A stretch of 64,000 nucleotides of DNA, from NCBI GenBank assembly GCA_963989385.1, contig OZ022498.1, positions 104,827,298-104,891,297 of the forward strand, read 5' to 3'. The DNA is from Ctena decussata (Eukaryota; Mollusca; Bivalvia; Lucinida; Lucinidae). The notes under the pieces were generated by a model that saw only the letters and a program-made list of their open reading frames with translations, did no database searches and had not been told where the DNA came from. This document shows, piece after piece, positions 1 through 12,075 of the stretch. Positions within the stretch are counted from its first letter, which is position 1, and every line of letters begins with the position of its first letter. The position numbers were made by a program, and so were the translations under genes.

Positions 1-135
1 TTCAAAAAAAGTACCCATTTACTGCTAGGTCGACAGAATTTTTCAGTCACAAGTTGACCCAAGCCAGGATTTGAACTTGTGACCTTCTGCACCATAACTG
101 AGCGTCTCTAACCACTCAGACACGACGCCTCTCAG
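1..135 (-). repeat. tRNA-derived SINE, cut by window start
   Basis: Read on the minus strand, 123-104 resembles a pol III A box (GTGTCTGAGTGGTTAGAGAC) and 84-67 a B box (GGTCACAAGTTCAAATCC), at tRNA-like spacing. An unrelated tail continues to the window edge. The head resembles a class II (Ser/Leu-like) tRNA. A non-tRNA tail and imperfect arms make a SINE more likely than a tRNA gene. Confidence 0.6.
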
Positions 136-662
136 GAGCTAGAATGGAACTTAAAACCTTAGGCCAACTTCTGTTATCATGCCAAGTATATACATAATCT
201 GTTGATGGATTTGACAAATATGAGCTTTTAAAGAAATACATCATAAAACTTTTAACATGACACATCAAAGTTCTTGACCTTGCTGTCCATATGTTACCGC
301 AAGATCCAGACAGGGTGTACTGTGGAAATAAATCTTCTGACCAATATCTTTCATCATGCAAAATATAAACAAAATACATGGTAGGGTTTGGAAAATAATT
401 TACAAGCTCTTAAAACAGAAGCTGATGCCTGGAGTAGAGCAACAGCTTCAGGTTACACAGGTGAGCTTAAATCCGTTAAAAACTATTTAAACTTATAAAA
501 AAATTGGACACCTAAAGTAATCAAGATAATTGTCCCAAAATTGAAAAGTCTGGGAATTTGTAAGTGCAGTAATATCTAAAACATGCAGATGGAATGGCAA
601 ACAGTGAACACCCTGGGAGCAGTCTGGGTCGGCGTTGTTTGCTCAGACCTATCTTTCCCAGT
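136..662. other. No gene seen; degenerate repeat fragments
   Basis: No coding signal was found. 576-655 resembles 12455-12550: both contain GCAGATGGAATRGCAAACAG followed by an imperfect foldback that ends in TTGTTTGCTCA. They look like pieces of one short dispersed element. Confidence 0.4.
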
Positions 663-666
663 ATTT

Positions 667-901
667 GAGCTGTGACACGAGAAAACCAACAAAGTAGTGT
701 CCACCCATCAAAGACTCAGATGTGCCTGAGCATCTACCCAGTCTGATCTGTCTTCTCCGTCTGCATGAAGCTAGCTTAGACCCTAAGCTACCCTTTAAGT
801 GCACAGCAAAGAGTCTTGTTAGACTAGGCAGATGCCCAGGCTGATCTGAGTCTTTGTGTGGGCAAATATGCCACTTTGTTGGTTTTGTCATGTTGCAGCT
901 C
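667..901. mobile_element. MITE with GAGC..GCTC inverted ends, copy 1
   Basis: The ends form an inverted repeat (GAGCTGTGACACGAGAAAAC at the left, with a diverged complement at the right). The element is flanked by ATTT at 663-666 and 902-905, a 4-bp target duplication. The interior is a run of inverted CAGACT/AGTCTG-like motifs with no coding capacity. A better-preserved copy of the same family is at 51673-51908, and a more distant relative is at 53875-54105. It is non-autonomous; the transposase source is unknown. Confidence 0.75.
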
Positions 902-904
902 ATT

Positions 905-1525
905 TTTAGCTCGACTGAACGAAAGTTCAGGAAGAGCTATTGTTGTCACAACGGCGGCAGCGTCAGCGTCTGCATCGGCGTCCGGATTGGATGTTTTGGT
1001 TAAAGTGTTTTAAAGACCTATATCTCCTTAAACCGTTGATGGATTCTTTCGATATTTGCACTGTAGTTAGATATTGGTCCAAAGTTTAACAGGGTACCAC
1101 CCCCACCCCACTCAGTGTATGTGACCTTGATGGCAAGGTCATGGACTTGGAAAACTGGGATTTTTTGGACTGGATGTTTTGGTTAAAGTTTTGTAAAGCG
1201 CAATATCTCCTTAACCTATTGATGGATTCCTTTGATACTTGCACTGAAGTTAGATATTGGTCTGAAGTTTTTGAAGGTTCTAACCCCACTCCCCTCAGTG
1301 ACCTTGATATCAAGGTCATGGACTTAGAAAATTGTCTTTTTATTGATTGGATGTTTTGGTTAAAGTTTTTTAAAGACACATATCTCCTGAACCCATAGAT
1401 GAATTCTTTTTATATTTGCACTGTAGTTAGATCTACAGAGTACTACCCCAATCCCGCTTAGTGACCTTGATGTCAAGGTCAGGGACTTAGGAAATTTTGG
1501 TCTTTATTAAAGTTCTGTAATTGCA
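905..1525 (+). repeat. Hairpin-headed element with ~180-bp tandem units
   Basis: It starts with a foldback (AGCTCGACTGAAC / GTTCAGGAAGAGCT) followed by GGCGTC-type simple repeats, the same head type as at 8297. About three diverged ~180-bp units follow, anchored by TTGGATGTTTTGGTTAAAG near 987, 1170 and 1346. Each unit contains GACCTTGATxxCAAGGTC, a short dyad. The small frames here come from the repeats and are not genes. Confidence 0.6.
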
Positions 1526-1530
1526 TCCTG

Positions 1531-3545
1531 ATTATACCCCCAGTATACGAAGTATATAGGGGGTATATAGTTTTTGGTTTTTCCGTTAATATGTTTGTGT
1601 GTGTGTTAACATTTTTTTCTGTCACAGATTTCTCAGGAACCACTTCAGCTAGGATTTTTAAATTTGGTACAAACATTGGGTATGACTAGTTGTACCCTGT
1701 AAGAGAGAATTAGCCTCCTGCTGCTTATCATTCCCTTTATTTGTCCATTTTTTCTTTCTCTCCAATTAATTTTCTGTCAAAGATATCTCAAAAACTTCTA
1801 CAGTAAGGGTATCTGAAATTTGGTAGAAACGTTTGGTATGACTAGTTGTACCGTGTAAGAGAGAATCGGCCTGATCCAGCTTATCATTCCCTTTGTTTGT
1901 CCAGTTTTTCTTTCTCTCCAATTTCTCTCCAATTAATTTTTGTCAAAGATTTTTCAGGAACCAATACAGCTAAAATTTTGAAATTTGGTACAAACATTGA
2001 GTATTACTCGTTGTACGGTGTAAGAGAGAATCAGCCTTCTGCTGGGTATCATTCCCTTTATTTGTCCATTTTTTCTTTCTCTCCAATTAATTTTCTGTCA
2101 AAGATATCTCCAAAACTTCTACAGGAAGGGTATCTGAAATTTGGTAGAAACATTGGGTATGACTAGTTGTACTGTGTAAGAGAGTATCAGCCTGCACCAG
2201 CTTGTCATTCCCTTTGTTTGTCCAGTTTTTCTTTCTCTCCAATTAAATTTTTGTCAAAGATTCCTCAGGACCCACTACAGCTAGAATTTTGAAATTTGGT
2301 ACAAACGTTAAGTATGACTAGTTGCACAGTGTAAGAGAGAATCTGCCTTCTGCTGCTTATCATTCCCTTCATTTGATCATTTTTCTTTCTCTCCAATTAA
2401 ATTTCTGTCAGAGATTTCTCAGGAATTACTACTGTAAGGGTATTTGAAATTTAGTACAAACCTTGGTAATGACTAGTTGTAATGTGTATGAAAACATCAG
2501 CCTCTTCCTGCTTATTATTCGTTTTGTTTTGTCCATTTTTTCTTTCTATCCAATTAAATTAACCTTTTTTTCTGTCACAGATTTCTCAGGAACCACCGCA
2601 GCTAGGATTTTGAAATTTTGTACAAATGTTTGGTATAACTAGTTGTATAGTGTAAGAGTTTTTCAGCCTCCTTCTCTTATTGTTCCCTTTGTTTGTCCAT
2701 TTTTTCTTCCTCTCCAATAATTTTTTTTTGTCAAAGAATTCTCAGGAACCACTTTACCTAGGTTTTTGAAATTTGTTACAAAGTTGGGTATGACTAGTTG
2801 TATCACATAAGAGACCATCAGCCTCTATCTGCTCATCATTCCCTCTTTTTTTCTTTCTCTCCAATTTAATTTCTGTCGAAGATTTCTCAGGAACCACTAC
2901 AGCTAGGATTTTGAAATTTTGTACAAATGTTTGGTATAACTAGTTGTATAGTGTAAGAGAACTTCAGCCTCCTTCTCTTATTGTTCCCTTTGTTTGTCCA
3001 TTTTTTCTTCCTCTCCAATTATTTTTTTTGTCAAAGAATTCTCAGGAACCACTTTACCTAGGTTTTGAAATTTGTTACAAAGTTGGGTATGACTAGTTGT
3101 ATCATATAAGAGACCATCAGCCTCTATCTGCTCATCATTCCCTCTTTTTTTCTTTCTCTCCAATTTAATTTCTGTCGAAGATTTCTCAGGAACCATTACA
3201 GCTAGGATTTTGAAATTTGATACAAATATTGGGTGTGACTAGTTGTATTGTGTAAGAGAGTATCAGCCTCCATATATGTATCATTCCCTCTTTTGATCAT
3301 TTTTTCTTTCTTTCCAATTTAATTTTTGTCACAGGTGTCTCAGGAATCACTATTGCTAGTATTTTGATATTTAGGCCAAACACTGGGTATGACTAGTTGT
3401 ATCAAGTAAGAGAGTATCTGAGCCTCCTTCTGCTTATCATTCATTATCATTTATTTTAAAGTTTTGTATTAAGTGTGGCAGTGTTTCTTTTAGGCGGTGG
3501 TGCTGGCCGGGGGTATACGTGAGCCCCTGCTCACATGCTCTAGTT
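1531..3545 (-). mobile_element. Pearl/HINE-like element with ~155-bp tandem core, copy A
   Basis: Both ends match the element at 6501-7592 in opposite orientation. 3545-3491 read on the minus strand carries GAGCA-GTGAGCAG-GGCTCACGTATACCCC, and 1570-1531 carries CTATATACTTCGTATACTGG followed by GGGTATAAT. The interior holds about twelve diverged ~155-bp units, anchored by GACTAGTTGTA near 1684, 1841, 2005, 2162, 2317, 2472, 2640, 2790, 2940, 3090, 3238 and 3390. Tandem cores between conserved flanks are typical of bivalve pearl elements, which are thought to be Helitron-related. No transposase is encoded. Confidence 0.6.
2581..3180. repeat. Recent 300-bp duplication inside the tandem array
   Basis: 2581-2870 and 2881-3170 are almost identical over two monomers, including the unusual variant ACAAATGTTTGGTATAACTA. 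The other monomers are clearly diverged. This indicates a recent dimer-sized expansion inside an old array. Confidence 0.7.
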
Positions 3546-3976
3546 CATAATGCTATGCAGAGATTTAGTTTATACTTGAACTGATGTTAGACACTTTTTG
3601 TTAGACACTCTTTTTAGTTTTCATAAAACACCTTATACTTACCACACTGGATGACCTTGAAGTTAAGGTCATGGACTTAGAATTTTGTCTAAAAGATTTT
3701 GGTTAAAGTTATATATTAATTAAGACATGATTTCACAGTGCCACGATGATGGACTCAGTTGATACATATTTTTGGACTGATGTTAGATAATGGTTCAGGG
3801 TTTGATAGATCCTAGCCCCCCCCCCCCCCCCCCCCCCCCCCAACACACACACACACTCCCCCCTACCCCTCACTTTTTTTACCTCAAGCTCATGGACTTT
3901 GAAATTTCATTTCATTTTTATTTCTGAGAAAGCTTTTGTTTATAAATGTGTTTCCATTATGGATATGCTTGCCTGA
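3546..3976. other. Degenerate repeat unit with C homopolymer
   Basis: 3630-3900 is a single diverged unit like those at 987-1500 (a GACCTTGAAGTTAAGGTC dyad, then TTGGTTAAAG). 3816-3841 is a run of about 26 C followed by (AC)n. No gene was seen. The length of the C run should be treated as unreliable. Confidence 0.5.
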
Positions 3977-5946
3977 ATTTTTAGCTCACCTGAGCCAGAG
4001 GCTCCGGGGGAGCTTATAGGATGGTAAGGCTCCGTCGTCCGTCGTCCGTCCGTCGTCCGTCGTCCGTCCGTCCGTCCACAATTTCAAACGACTTCTCCTC
4101 TGAAACTGCTGGGCCGATTGTAACCAAATTTCATATAGAGCCTCCTGGGACCTTAGGAACGAAAAGTTGTTCAAACGGTCCTGGTCACATGACCAACATG
4201 GCCGCCATGCCCATATATGGTAAAAACCTGAAAAAATCTTCTTCTCCAGAACCAATAGGTCGATGGTCTTGAAACTTGGTATGTAGCATTGGGTACACAA
4301 GTACTACCAAGATTGTTCAAATTATGACCTTGGGTTGACCTTGACCTTTTTTACGGTAAGGTCAAATTTGCTTACTCATGCTTTTATATGGCAAAATGCT
4401 GCAACATAAGATATCTTGGAAACTGTTGAAGATTTTGGCCTAAAAATTGGTACATACAGTCATCTTAATGACTACATGAAGATTTATGAGTACAAGAGGT
4501 CAAGGTCATTCTTTGACCTTTGACCCAGAACTCTTCATATTTTGACAATATCAAACAATCTCCTCAAAAACCACTTGGCCAATTGTAACCAAATTTCATA
4601 TAGATCCTCCAGGGGTTGAGAGAATGAAAATTTGTGCATACGGTCCAGGTCACATGACCAACATGGCCACCACGCCCATATATGGTAAAAAACTTTAAAA
4701 ATCTTCTTCTCCAGAACCAGTAGACCGATGGCCTTTAAACTCGGTATGTAGCATTGGGTACTCAAGTACTATCAAGATTGTTCAAATTATGACCCTGGGT
4801 TGACCTTGACTTTTTTTACGGCAAGGTCAAATATGGGAAAATGCTAGAACATGAGATTTTATGGTAAGTTTTGAAGATTTTGGCCTAAAAATTGGTACAT
4901 AGAATCATGTTAATGAGTACATGAAGATTTTTGAGTACAAAAGGTCAAGGTCATTCTTTGACCTTTGACCCAGAAATCTCAAATTTTGACAATTTCAAAC
5001 AATCTGCTCTAAACCACTGGGCCAATTGAAACCAAATTTCATATAGAGCCTCGAGGGGTTGATGGAATGAAAATATTTTCTAACGGTCCTGGACACATGA
5101 CCAACATGGCCGCCACGCCCATATATGGTAAATACCTTTAAAAATCTTTTTCTCCAGAACCAATTGACCGATGGCCTTGAGACTTTGTAAGTAGCATTGG
5201 GTACTTGAGTACTATCAAGATTGTTCAAATTATGACCTTGTGTTGACCTTGACCTTTTGCAGCAAGGTCAAATATGGGAAAATGGTAGAACATAAGATTT
5301 CATGGAAAGTTTTGAAGATTTTGACCTAAAAAATTGGTATATACATTTGTCTTAATGAGTTCATGAAGAATTATGAGTACAAGAGGTCAGGGTCATTTTT
5401 TTACCTTTGATCCAGATTGCTCATATTTTGACGTTTTCAACCATTTCCTCAAAAGCCAAAGGGCCAATTGTGAACACATTTCATATAGAGCCTCCAGGGG
5501 TTGATTGAATGAAAATTTGTTCAAAGGGTCCAGGTCACATGACCAGCTTGGCCGCCATTACCACTTACGGGATAAATCTTTAATATTTTTCTTCCCCAGA
5601 ACCAATACACCTATGGCCCTGAAACTTGGTAAATAGCATGGAGTACTAGAGTACCACCAAGACTGTTCAAATGGTGACATTGGGTTTACCTTGACCTGTT
5701 TTGCGGCATGGTCAAATATGGGAAAATGCTAGAACATAAGATTTCATGGAAAGTTTTAGAGATTTTGGCCTAAAAATGGTATATATGGTTGTCTAATGAG
5801 TACATGAAGATTTATGAGTACAAGTGGTCATGGTCATTCTTTGACTTTTGACCCAAAACTCATATTTTGACAATTTCAGACATGATAAGTATAAGCCACC
5901 TTGCCAATTGTTCAGGTGAGCGATTCAGGGCCTCATGGCCCTCTTG
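3977..5946 (+). mobile_element. Element with ~450-bp tandem units and inverted AGCTCACCTGA ends
   Basis: The left end reads TTTAGCTCACCTGAGC and the right end TTCAGGTGAGCGATTCAGGG, so the outer 11 bp are inverted. A GTCCGTCGTCC simple repeat (4033-4078) follows the left end. Four units of about 440-470 bp begin near 4080, 4548, 4992 and 5432, with the start of a fifth at 5871. Each contains ATTGTAACCAAATTTCATAT and a GACCTTTGACC motif. Frames across it are repeat artefacts. Confidence 0.65.
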
Positions 5947-6041
5947 TTATGCATAGCAGTCCACACCACCATAGCGGCTGTGTGATGGGAAAGCACCAAT
6001 TCAGGCGAGCTATGCTCTTGTTAACTTTTACTATATATCAC

Positions 6042-6291
6042 CTTTTGCAGACTGTTGGTCATTGCTTTGTCTTGCTCCATTGTTGATAAACTGTGCCCTT
6101 GTTTGTTGACCATTGAACACGACTGTCAATCCTCTCTTGTGCTCTTGACTATCCTCCGGAGGGGTTGATGTTAGCACAAAGATTGTTGCCATAAAAGTTA
6201 CTGCAAGTACCAGAAGGGGGAACCAGCGACGACGATTGAGATTAAGATATCTCTTCCAGGTTATGCACAGAAATTGCCTTTTCAGATTCAT
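6042..6291 (-). CDS. Candidate exon: N-terminus of a type II membrane protein
   Basis: A true ATG at 6291-6289 opens a frame of about 83 codons. The product begins with a short basic tail rich in R and K (residues 4-24), then a single hydrophobic span WFPLLVLAVTFMATIFVLTS (about 23-42), then a polar segment. This is the layout of a type II anchor as seen in Golgi glycosyl- and sulfotransferases (family knowledge). The frame hits a stop at 6031, but the AAAAG/GTGATA junction at 6042/6041 is a plausible 5' splice site, so I end the exon there. No downstream exon was recognised. It could be a gene fragment, a retro-copied piece, or chance; no enzyme function is claimed. Confidence 0.35.
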
Positions 6292-6500
6292 CTTCCATCA
6301 ACCTATAATGATTCAAAATATTACCGTAATATGCCTAAAATTTGGGACACCTGAAAAAATTAATTTTCCATTTGGGACAAATGGAAAATTAAGTATTTAT
6401 GCACATTACCTTTATGTGCTTAAATATTGGGACAAATGGAATTAATGGTTTTTAAGTGTCCCAATATTGAAGCACATTAGGGGACATATTTTGAGGAAAA

Positions 6501-7592
6501 CTAGAGCAAGTGAGCAGAGGCTCACGTATACCCCGACCAGCGCCACCGCCTAATGAAACCACTGCCTAATGAAACCAATCTTATACATGGTATGAGCCTA
6601 GAAGTAAACTTAGTCACCTATCAAATGGTTCCATCAAAAGTATATTACAAATATCAGCAAAGAGTACCAACTCAACACAAAACTTTATTTTAAATATTTA
6701 AGTCTGTTCCACGATCTTGGTCAGCAGCTGCATCCAGATGATGTCAACTAAACTGCATGAACACAGAGAAGTAAATCTAGTCATATATCAAGAGGTTTCA
6801 TCTAAGGATGTTTGAAATATAAGCAAAGAATATAAACTTAACGCAAAACTTTAACACAAATACACAAGTCTGTGACCTTGATCTTTGGTAAGCAGCTATA
6901 GACCTAAACGTAAACTTAGTCAAATATCAAAAGGCTCCATCAAAGGATATTGGAAATGTCAAAGAATATAAACTCAACACAAAATTTTAACGCAAATGTT
7001 TAAGTCTGTGACCTTGACCTTTGGTCAGCAGCAGCATCCAGATGATGTCGACTATTGTGTATGAACATAGAAGTAAACCTAGTCATATATCAAAATGTTT
7101 CATCAAAGGATGTTGGAATTATAGGCAAAGCATATAAACTTAACGCAAAACTTTAACGCAAATACACAAGTCTGTGACCTTGACCTTTGGTAAGCAGCAG
7201 CATCCAGATGATGTCAACTACTATGTATGAACCTTAAAGTAACATCAGTCAAATAGCAAACGGTTCCATCAAACGATATTGGAAATATAAAAGAAAAAAT
7301 AAACTTAACGCAAAACTTTAACGCAAATGTATAAGTCTGTGACCTGGACATTAGGTCAACAGCAGCATCCATATGTCAACTATTCTGCATGAACCTACAA
7401 GTATACCTACTCACATACCAAAAGGTTCCATTGAAAGATAATGGAAATATAAGCAAAGATTATAAACTTAACGCAAAACTTTAACGCAAATATTAACAGA
7501 CAGACGGATGGACGGACGGACACACAGATGAACGGAAGGACAGACGGACGAACGGACGGAAAGACGAAAACTATATATACTGGGGGTATAAT
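6501..7592 (+). mobile_element. Pearl/HINE-like element with ~165-bp tandem core, copy B
   Basis: It has the same termini as 1531-3545 but on the plus strand: CTAGAGCAAGTGAGCAGAGG then CTCACGTATACCCC at 6501, and CTATATATACTGGGGGTATA at 7571-7590. The core differs: about five units of ~165 bp, anchored by AAGTCTGTGACCTTGACC-like sequence near 6701, 6869, 7004, 7171 and 7335. An ACGGACGGA-type simple repeat lies at 7500-7565. No coding capacity was seen. Confidence 0.6.
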
Positions 7593-7619
7593 AAAGGTAC
7601 TGTAATAATTTTCTTCCAT

Positions 7620-10170
7620 TACAAGATGGAGGTTTTCCCTAGCTAGAAACTGTGTTTGTGAAACACTATGCCCCCAACCATATGCTTGCCACTAAAGATG
7701 TCAAACTTTACAACGTCGAAGCCTGAAAAGGGCCATAGCTCTGTTAATTTTCATGGCAATTCCTCACAAGTTAATCAGCTTATATAGGTTCTGATTCAAA
7801 GCTGTATGCCAAATATCAGAATCCTAGTTCAAACACTTCTATAGATATATTGTCAAATTTTTTGTTAGCTGTCCAAGTCCAATAGTCTAAACAAGGGGAA
7901 ATAACTTCCTCTCATTTACCAAAATATTTTACCCAGCTAAGACTACTAATGTACCAAAACTCAGCTTTCTAAGTTAAGCGGATCAGAAGTTAGAAAAATG
8001 CTAAATTCAAACAAAGGAACATTGGAATACTGGTGTTTTGTGATTGTAACTTTTGGGGGGTTATTTATACATATTTTAAGTCGCTTTGGACTGGCAATAC
8101 AGAGATCTTTTTTTAATGGAATTTGCCCCAAAGTTAATCAGTTCTTCTACAGCTCACCCCAAAGCTGTATACAGAATATCATCATCCTAGGTCAAACATT
8201 TCTTGAGATATCGTGGTAACAAAATTTCATTTTAATTTTGATAAAGGGGAGGTAACTCTAAAAGTACAAACTCGACAGATTAAAAAAAGTGCTCATTTTT
8301 AGCTCGCCTGAACAAAGTTCAGGAAGAGCTATTGTACTACCCCCGGCGTCGGCGTTGGCGTTAGCGGTGGCATCGGCGTTAGCAAAATGTTAAAGTTTTA
8401 CGTTAAAATTTTTTAGGAGATGGGCAAGGCGCTGTCAGGCAAGCTATCCTGTCCTGGTGACAGGTCTTGTTCATAGACTATTCATATATGAAATCCAAAA
8501 ACCCTAGACCCAGTGGTTCTTGCTCCCAGTAGCTGCACAAGTAATGACTACCAGGGCGAATAACTCAGTAATTAAAAAACCTGACCTTTACCAAAACATC
8601 AGACACATCAAGAACTACTATTATTCATAAAATCAATTCCTAGGTTAAGATGTTCAGAAGTTGGAAAAATGCCAGATTCAAACAAGGGACATAACTCGAT
8701 CATTTTTGACTGAATTTGCCCCAAAGTTAGTCAGTTCTTGTATATCTCACCCAAAGCTGTATACTAAATTTCATCATCCGGGGTCGAATAGGTCTTGAGA
8801 TATCGTGGAAACAATATTTCATTTTAATTTTGATAAAGTGGAGGTTACTCCAAAAGTACATGTACGATGGAGGAGAAACAAAATAAGGGTCCCCTCATTT
8901 TTCATGACTCTAGGCCCAGTGGTTCTTGCTCCCAGTAGCTGCACGAATAATGACTAACAGGGGGAATAACTCCGTAATTAAAAAAAAATGAGTTACCTGA
9001 CTTTTACCAAAACATTTAACACAGCAAGAACAACTAATATACAAAAAAATCAGCTTCCTAGGTTAAGCGGTTCAGAAGTTAGAAAAATGCCAAATTCAAC
9101 CAAGGGACATAACTTGATCATTTTTGACTGAATTTGCCCAAAAGTTAATCAGTTCTTAAATATCTCACCATAAAGCTGTATACTAAATTTCACCACCCTA
9201 GGTCAAATAGTTCTTGCGATATCATGGTTAAAGATGTCATGTCATTTTTATTTTGATAAAGTGGAGGTTACTCCAAAAGTACAAGTCCGACGGAGGAGAA
9301 AAAAATACGGGTCCCCTCATTTATCATGTACTATCCATATTATGATATTTCAAAACCATAGAGCCAGTTGTTCTTACTCCTAGTAGCTGCACAAGTAATG
9401 ATATCGGGGAATAACACTATAATTAATAAATACAGATTTACCTGACCTTTACCAAAACATTTAACACAGCAAGAACTACTAAGTTCTGAGATATCATGGT
9501 AACAAGATTTCATTTTAATTTTGATAAAGGGGAGGTAACTTAAAAACTATAAGTTCGACAGAGAGGAAAAAAAAATTGGGTCCGCTCATTTTTCATACAC
9601 TATCCATATATTGAATTTCAAAACTCTAGACCCAGTGGTTCTTGCTCCCAGTAGCTTCACAAGTAATGACTAACAGGGGGAATAACGCTGTAATTAATGA
9701 ACATGGAGTTACCTGACCTTTACCAAATCATTTAACACACCAAGAACTACTAATATACCAAAAAATCAGCTTTCCAGATTTAAGCGGTCAGAAGTTGAGA
9801 AATGCCGAATTCAAACAAGGGACATAACTCGATCGTTTTTCGGACCGAATTTGCCCAAAAATTAATCAGTTCTTGAATATCTCATCCCAAAGCTGTATTT
9901 TCATCACCCTAGGTCAAATAGTTCTTGCTATATCGTGGTAACAAGATTTCATTTTAATTTTGATAAAGGGGAGGTAACTCCAAAAGTACAAGTCCGACGG
10001 AGGAAAAAATAAGGGTCCCCTCAATTTTCATAAACTGTCAAAACATAAAATTTCAAAACCATAGGCCAAGTGGTTCTAAGGGAATATAGCTGTATCAGAT
10101 GGCACTGACGAACGGACGACATACAAGGCAAAAGCAATTTGCCCCTTCAACTTCTTCGAAGTTGGGGGCA
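7620..10170 (+). repeat. Element built of ~430-bp diverged tandem units
   Basis: The anchor GACCCAGTGGTTCTTGCTCC recurs near 8506, 8912, 9362, 9631 and 10069. The 9362-9631 interval is short because of an internal deletion. Each unit carries CATTTTAATTTTGATAAAG and TAGGTCAAATAGTTCTTG-like segments. The right end has a CTTCTTCGAAG hairpin followed by TTGGGGGCATAA, matching AACACTATGCCCCCAACC near 7660 in inverted form. No gene was seen. Confidence 0.6.
8290..8470 (+). repeat. Inserted hairpin-headed fragment
   Basis: TTTTTAGCTCGCCTGAAC / GTTCAGGAAGAGCTATTG forms a near-perfect hairpin followed by GGCGTC-type repeats, as at 905. It interrupts the ~430-bp tandem array, so it probably inserted after the array formed. 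Confidence 0.5.
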
Positions 10171-10696
10171 TAAAAACCCAGTTTCATCTTTTAAGACGAA
10201 TCTAGATTTTTAAATATTTTGTACTTTTGGAGAGAGAGAGCCCCATCTTATAGCCGAATATGCCAGTCCCAGATCCGAGGGGTGGGCTTTGGGGCCTAAG
10301 CCCCGCCACCTGGGGCTCTGTGTCCAATATAATGCAGGAATGTAGGTAATAAGGAGCACCTGATGATAATTTGAGAAGATATTCCTTTAGGCTAGACTGA
10401 AATATATGTTGTGACATCTCATTTGAGGCGATTTCATTTAGATGCCATGACATATATTTACAGGTAAGCATGATATTATCTTAGTTTTTCATTGAATACT
10501 CTGTTCTATCTGGAACCCTGATAATGGCCTCCTTCTTTGGACCCTATGCCCCACCAGTTGTGCAGAGACAGCCCTACCGGCAAGTTGTGGTCTAGATTCC
10601 GGCGTGCATGGCATTCCCTCTCAGACAGTGTCATGACAAGATGTCCTGCAAATCTGTTTGGAGACTAAAAATAACTTGAACAATAGTCAAACATGT
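10171..10696. other. No gene or repeat recognised
   Basis: Apparently unique sequence. The frame at 10202-10471 has no domain, no convincing splice context and biased composition. Confidence 0.4.
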
Positions 10697-10700
10697 TTAA

Positions 10701-11562
10701 GGTGGTGATTTATGGTAAATGTAAAAATCTGCATAAAACCATGAAAAAGTGACGTATCTCCCTGAAAGTTAGCAGACTTCTTATTTTTGTTGTTCTTTAC
10801 AGTTTAGAATACAAAATAGACGAACATGCTGCTTAAAAAAGTGTTTTTATAAGGAAAGATCAAAGGGTAATTTTCTGCGAATAAATCTGAAAAAATAATA
10901 TCGTTATTGAAAATTTACGTATTGCTGAAGGTGCATTATTCCATAATGAAGAGCGTCCTAGCAATTATTTATTCCGACTCTTTCTCAAATTGTAATGTAG
11001 ACCAGATGAAAATGGTAGCTTTTTCTCAAATGTTCAACCATGTACAAAGTAAATGTACACTGGACACATTTATTAAATATAGGGTAGGCAAGCATACCTA
11101 TGTTAACACCTACATATAAATAATACATTACTGACATGATCAGTGGTGTGTAGAGGAAATTGTTCAACCTTGTTAAAATAGTATCACCTGTCTCACCTGT
11201 GTGTTTTGACAAAAAAATTTGGACACAGACTGCATCTTTTTTCATCTGCTCAGCCTGATAATGTGTGAAAGAGTTTGAAAAAAATAATTGCTAGGACGCT
11301 CTCCATTATGCAACAAGGTACTCTAAGCACTAAGTATATTTTCAATAGTGATATTATTTTTTCAGATTTATTCGCAGAAAATTATCCTTTGATCTTCTCT
11401 TATAAAAACACCTTTTAAATTTAACAAATGCTGCATTTTGGGATTCTAAATTATGAGAAACAACATAAAGAAGGCATCTGCAAAGTTTTGGAAAGATCAG
11501 TGTTATTTTGAGTATTTTATGCAGATTTTTGTCTTTGTCCCAAATCAGTGATTATCACCACC
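10701..11562. mobile_element. Foldback DNA element with ~270-bp TIRs and TTAA flanks
   Basis: The left arm (10701 to about 10970) starts GGTGGTGATTTATGG. The right arm (about 11283-11562) ends ATTATCACCACC and is its diverged inverse; both contain AATAATTGCTAGGACGCTCT on opposite strands. TTAA flanks both sides (10697-10700, 11563-11566). TTAA duplication is typical of piggyBac-type transposases, but the terminal motif is not the canonical CCC/GGG, so the superfamily is uncertain. The ~300-bp centre has no coding capacity. Confidence 0.7.
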
Positions 11563-11566
11563 TTAA

Positions 11567-11868
11567 GATACTGTAGATAGTCTGTAAGGCATTTAAAGAC
11601 CTGTGAAAACACTGTTACTTTGCACTTGCGATTTTGCATGACTTTCAATGCCCACAATAAATGGATACTGCGCAGTACATGTTACATGAAAATCAAAATA
11701 CTGGAATTTCCATGTCGTTACTGTGGTAAGTAGCATACATGTAAGCTGCAGTAAGAGAGACTGGACATTAAGGTGTATGGATACACTGTCAGTGGAATAG
11801 CTTTCCTTTGTTGTGGGGCTCGATTCTTAAAGAAAAAAACTTGCTCCCTAAAATAAAACGTCACCCAA
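11567..11868. other. No feature recognised
   Basis: AT-rich sequence with no domain-bearing frame and no obvious repeat. Confidence 0.4.
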
Positions 11869-12075
11869 TGGTTCGATACCCGGTCCGGCTTCTCCTTCCG
11901 CTGATTCAAGAAGGGCAGTTGTCAGTTACTGGTGAAATTAGGTGCACTTAGTACTGGTTAACCGCTTTGGAGGTCTAAGCCAGCCCAGGAACAGTGTGGT
12001 TACGTTAACTGACCGTCCCGACATGACCATAGCTGTTTACCGTGGACGTAAAGCACCAATACAACATCGACCAAT
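11869..12075 (+). repeat. 5'-truncated tRNA-derived SINE
   Basis: It begins at the B-box part (GGTTCGATACCCGGTCCGGC) and continues into the body TTCCGCTGATTCAAGAAGGG, CAGTTGTCAGTTACTGGTGA and TAGCTGTTTACCGTGGACGT. This matches 43545-43695, which keeps the complete tRNA-like head. An insertion of about 45 bp sits near 11975-12020 relative to that copy. Confidence 0.75.

Noticed and set aside
1600..3470. CRISPR array
   Set aside because: The ~155-bp units are continuous tandem repeats without unique spacers, in a eukaryotic setting.
4021..4272. Frame beginning with an RRPSSV-type repeat
   Set aside because: It is the translation of a GTCCGTCGTCC simple repeat at the start of a tandem-repeat element.
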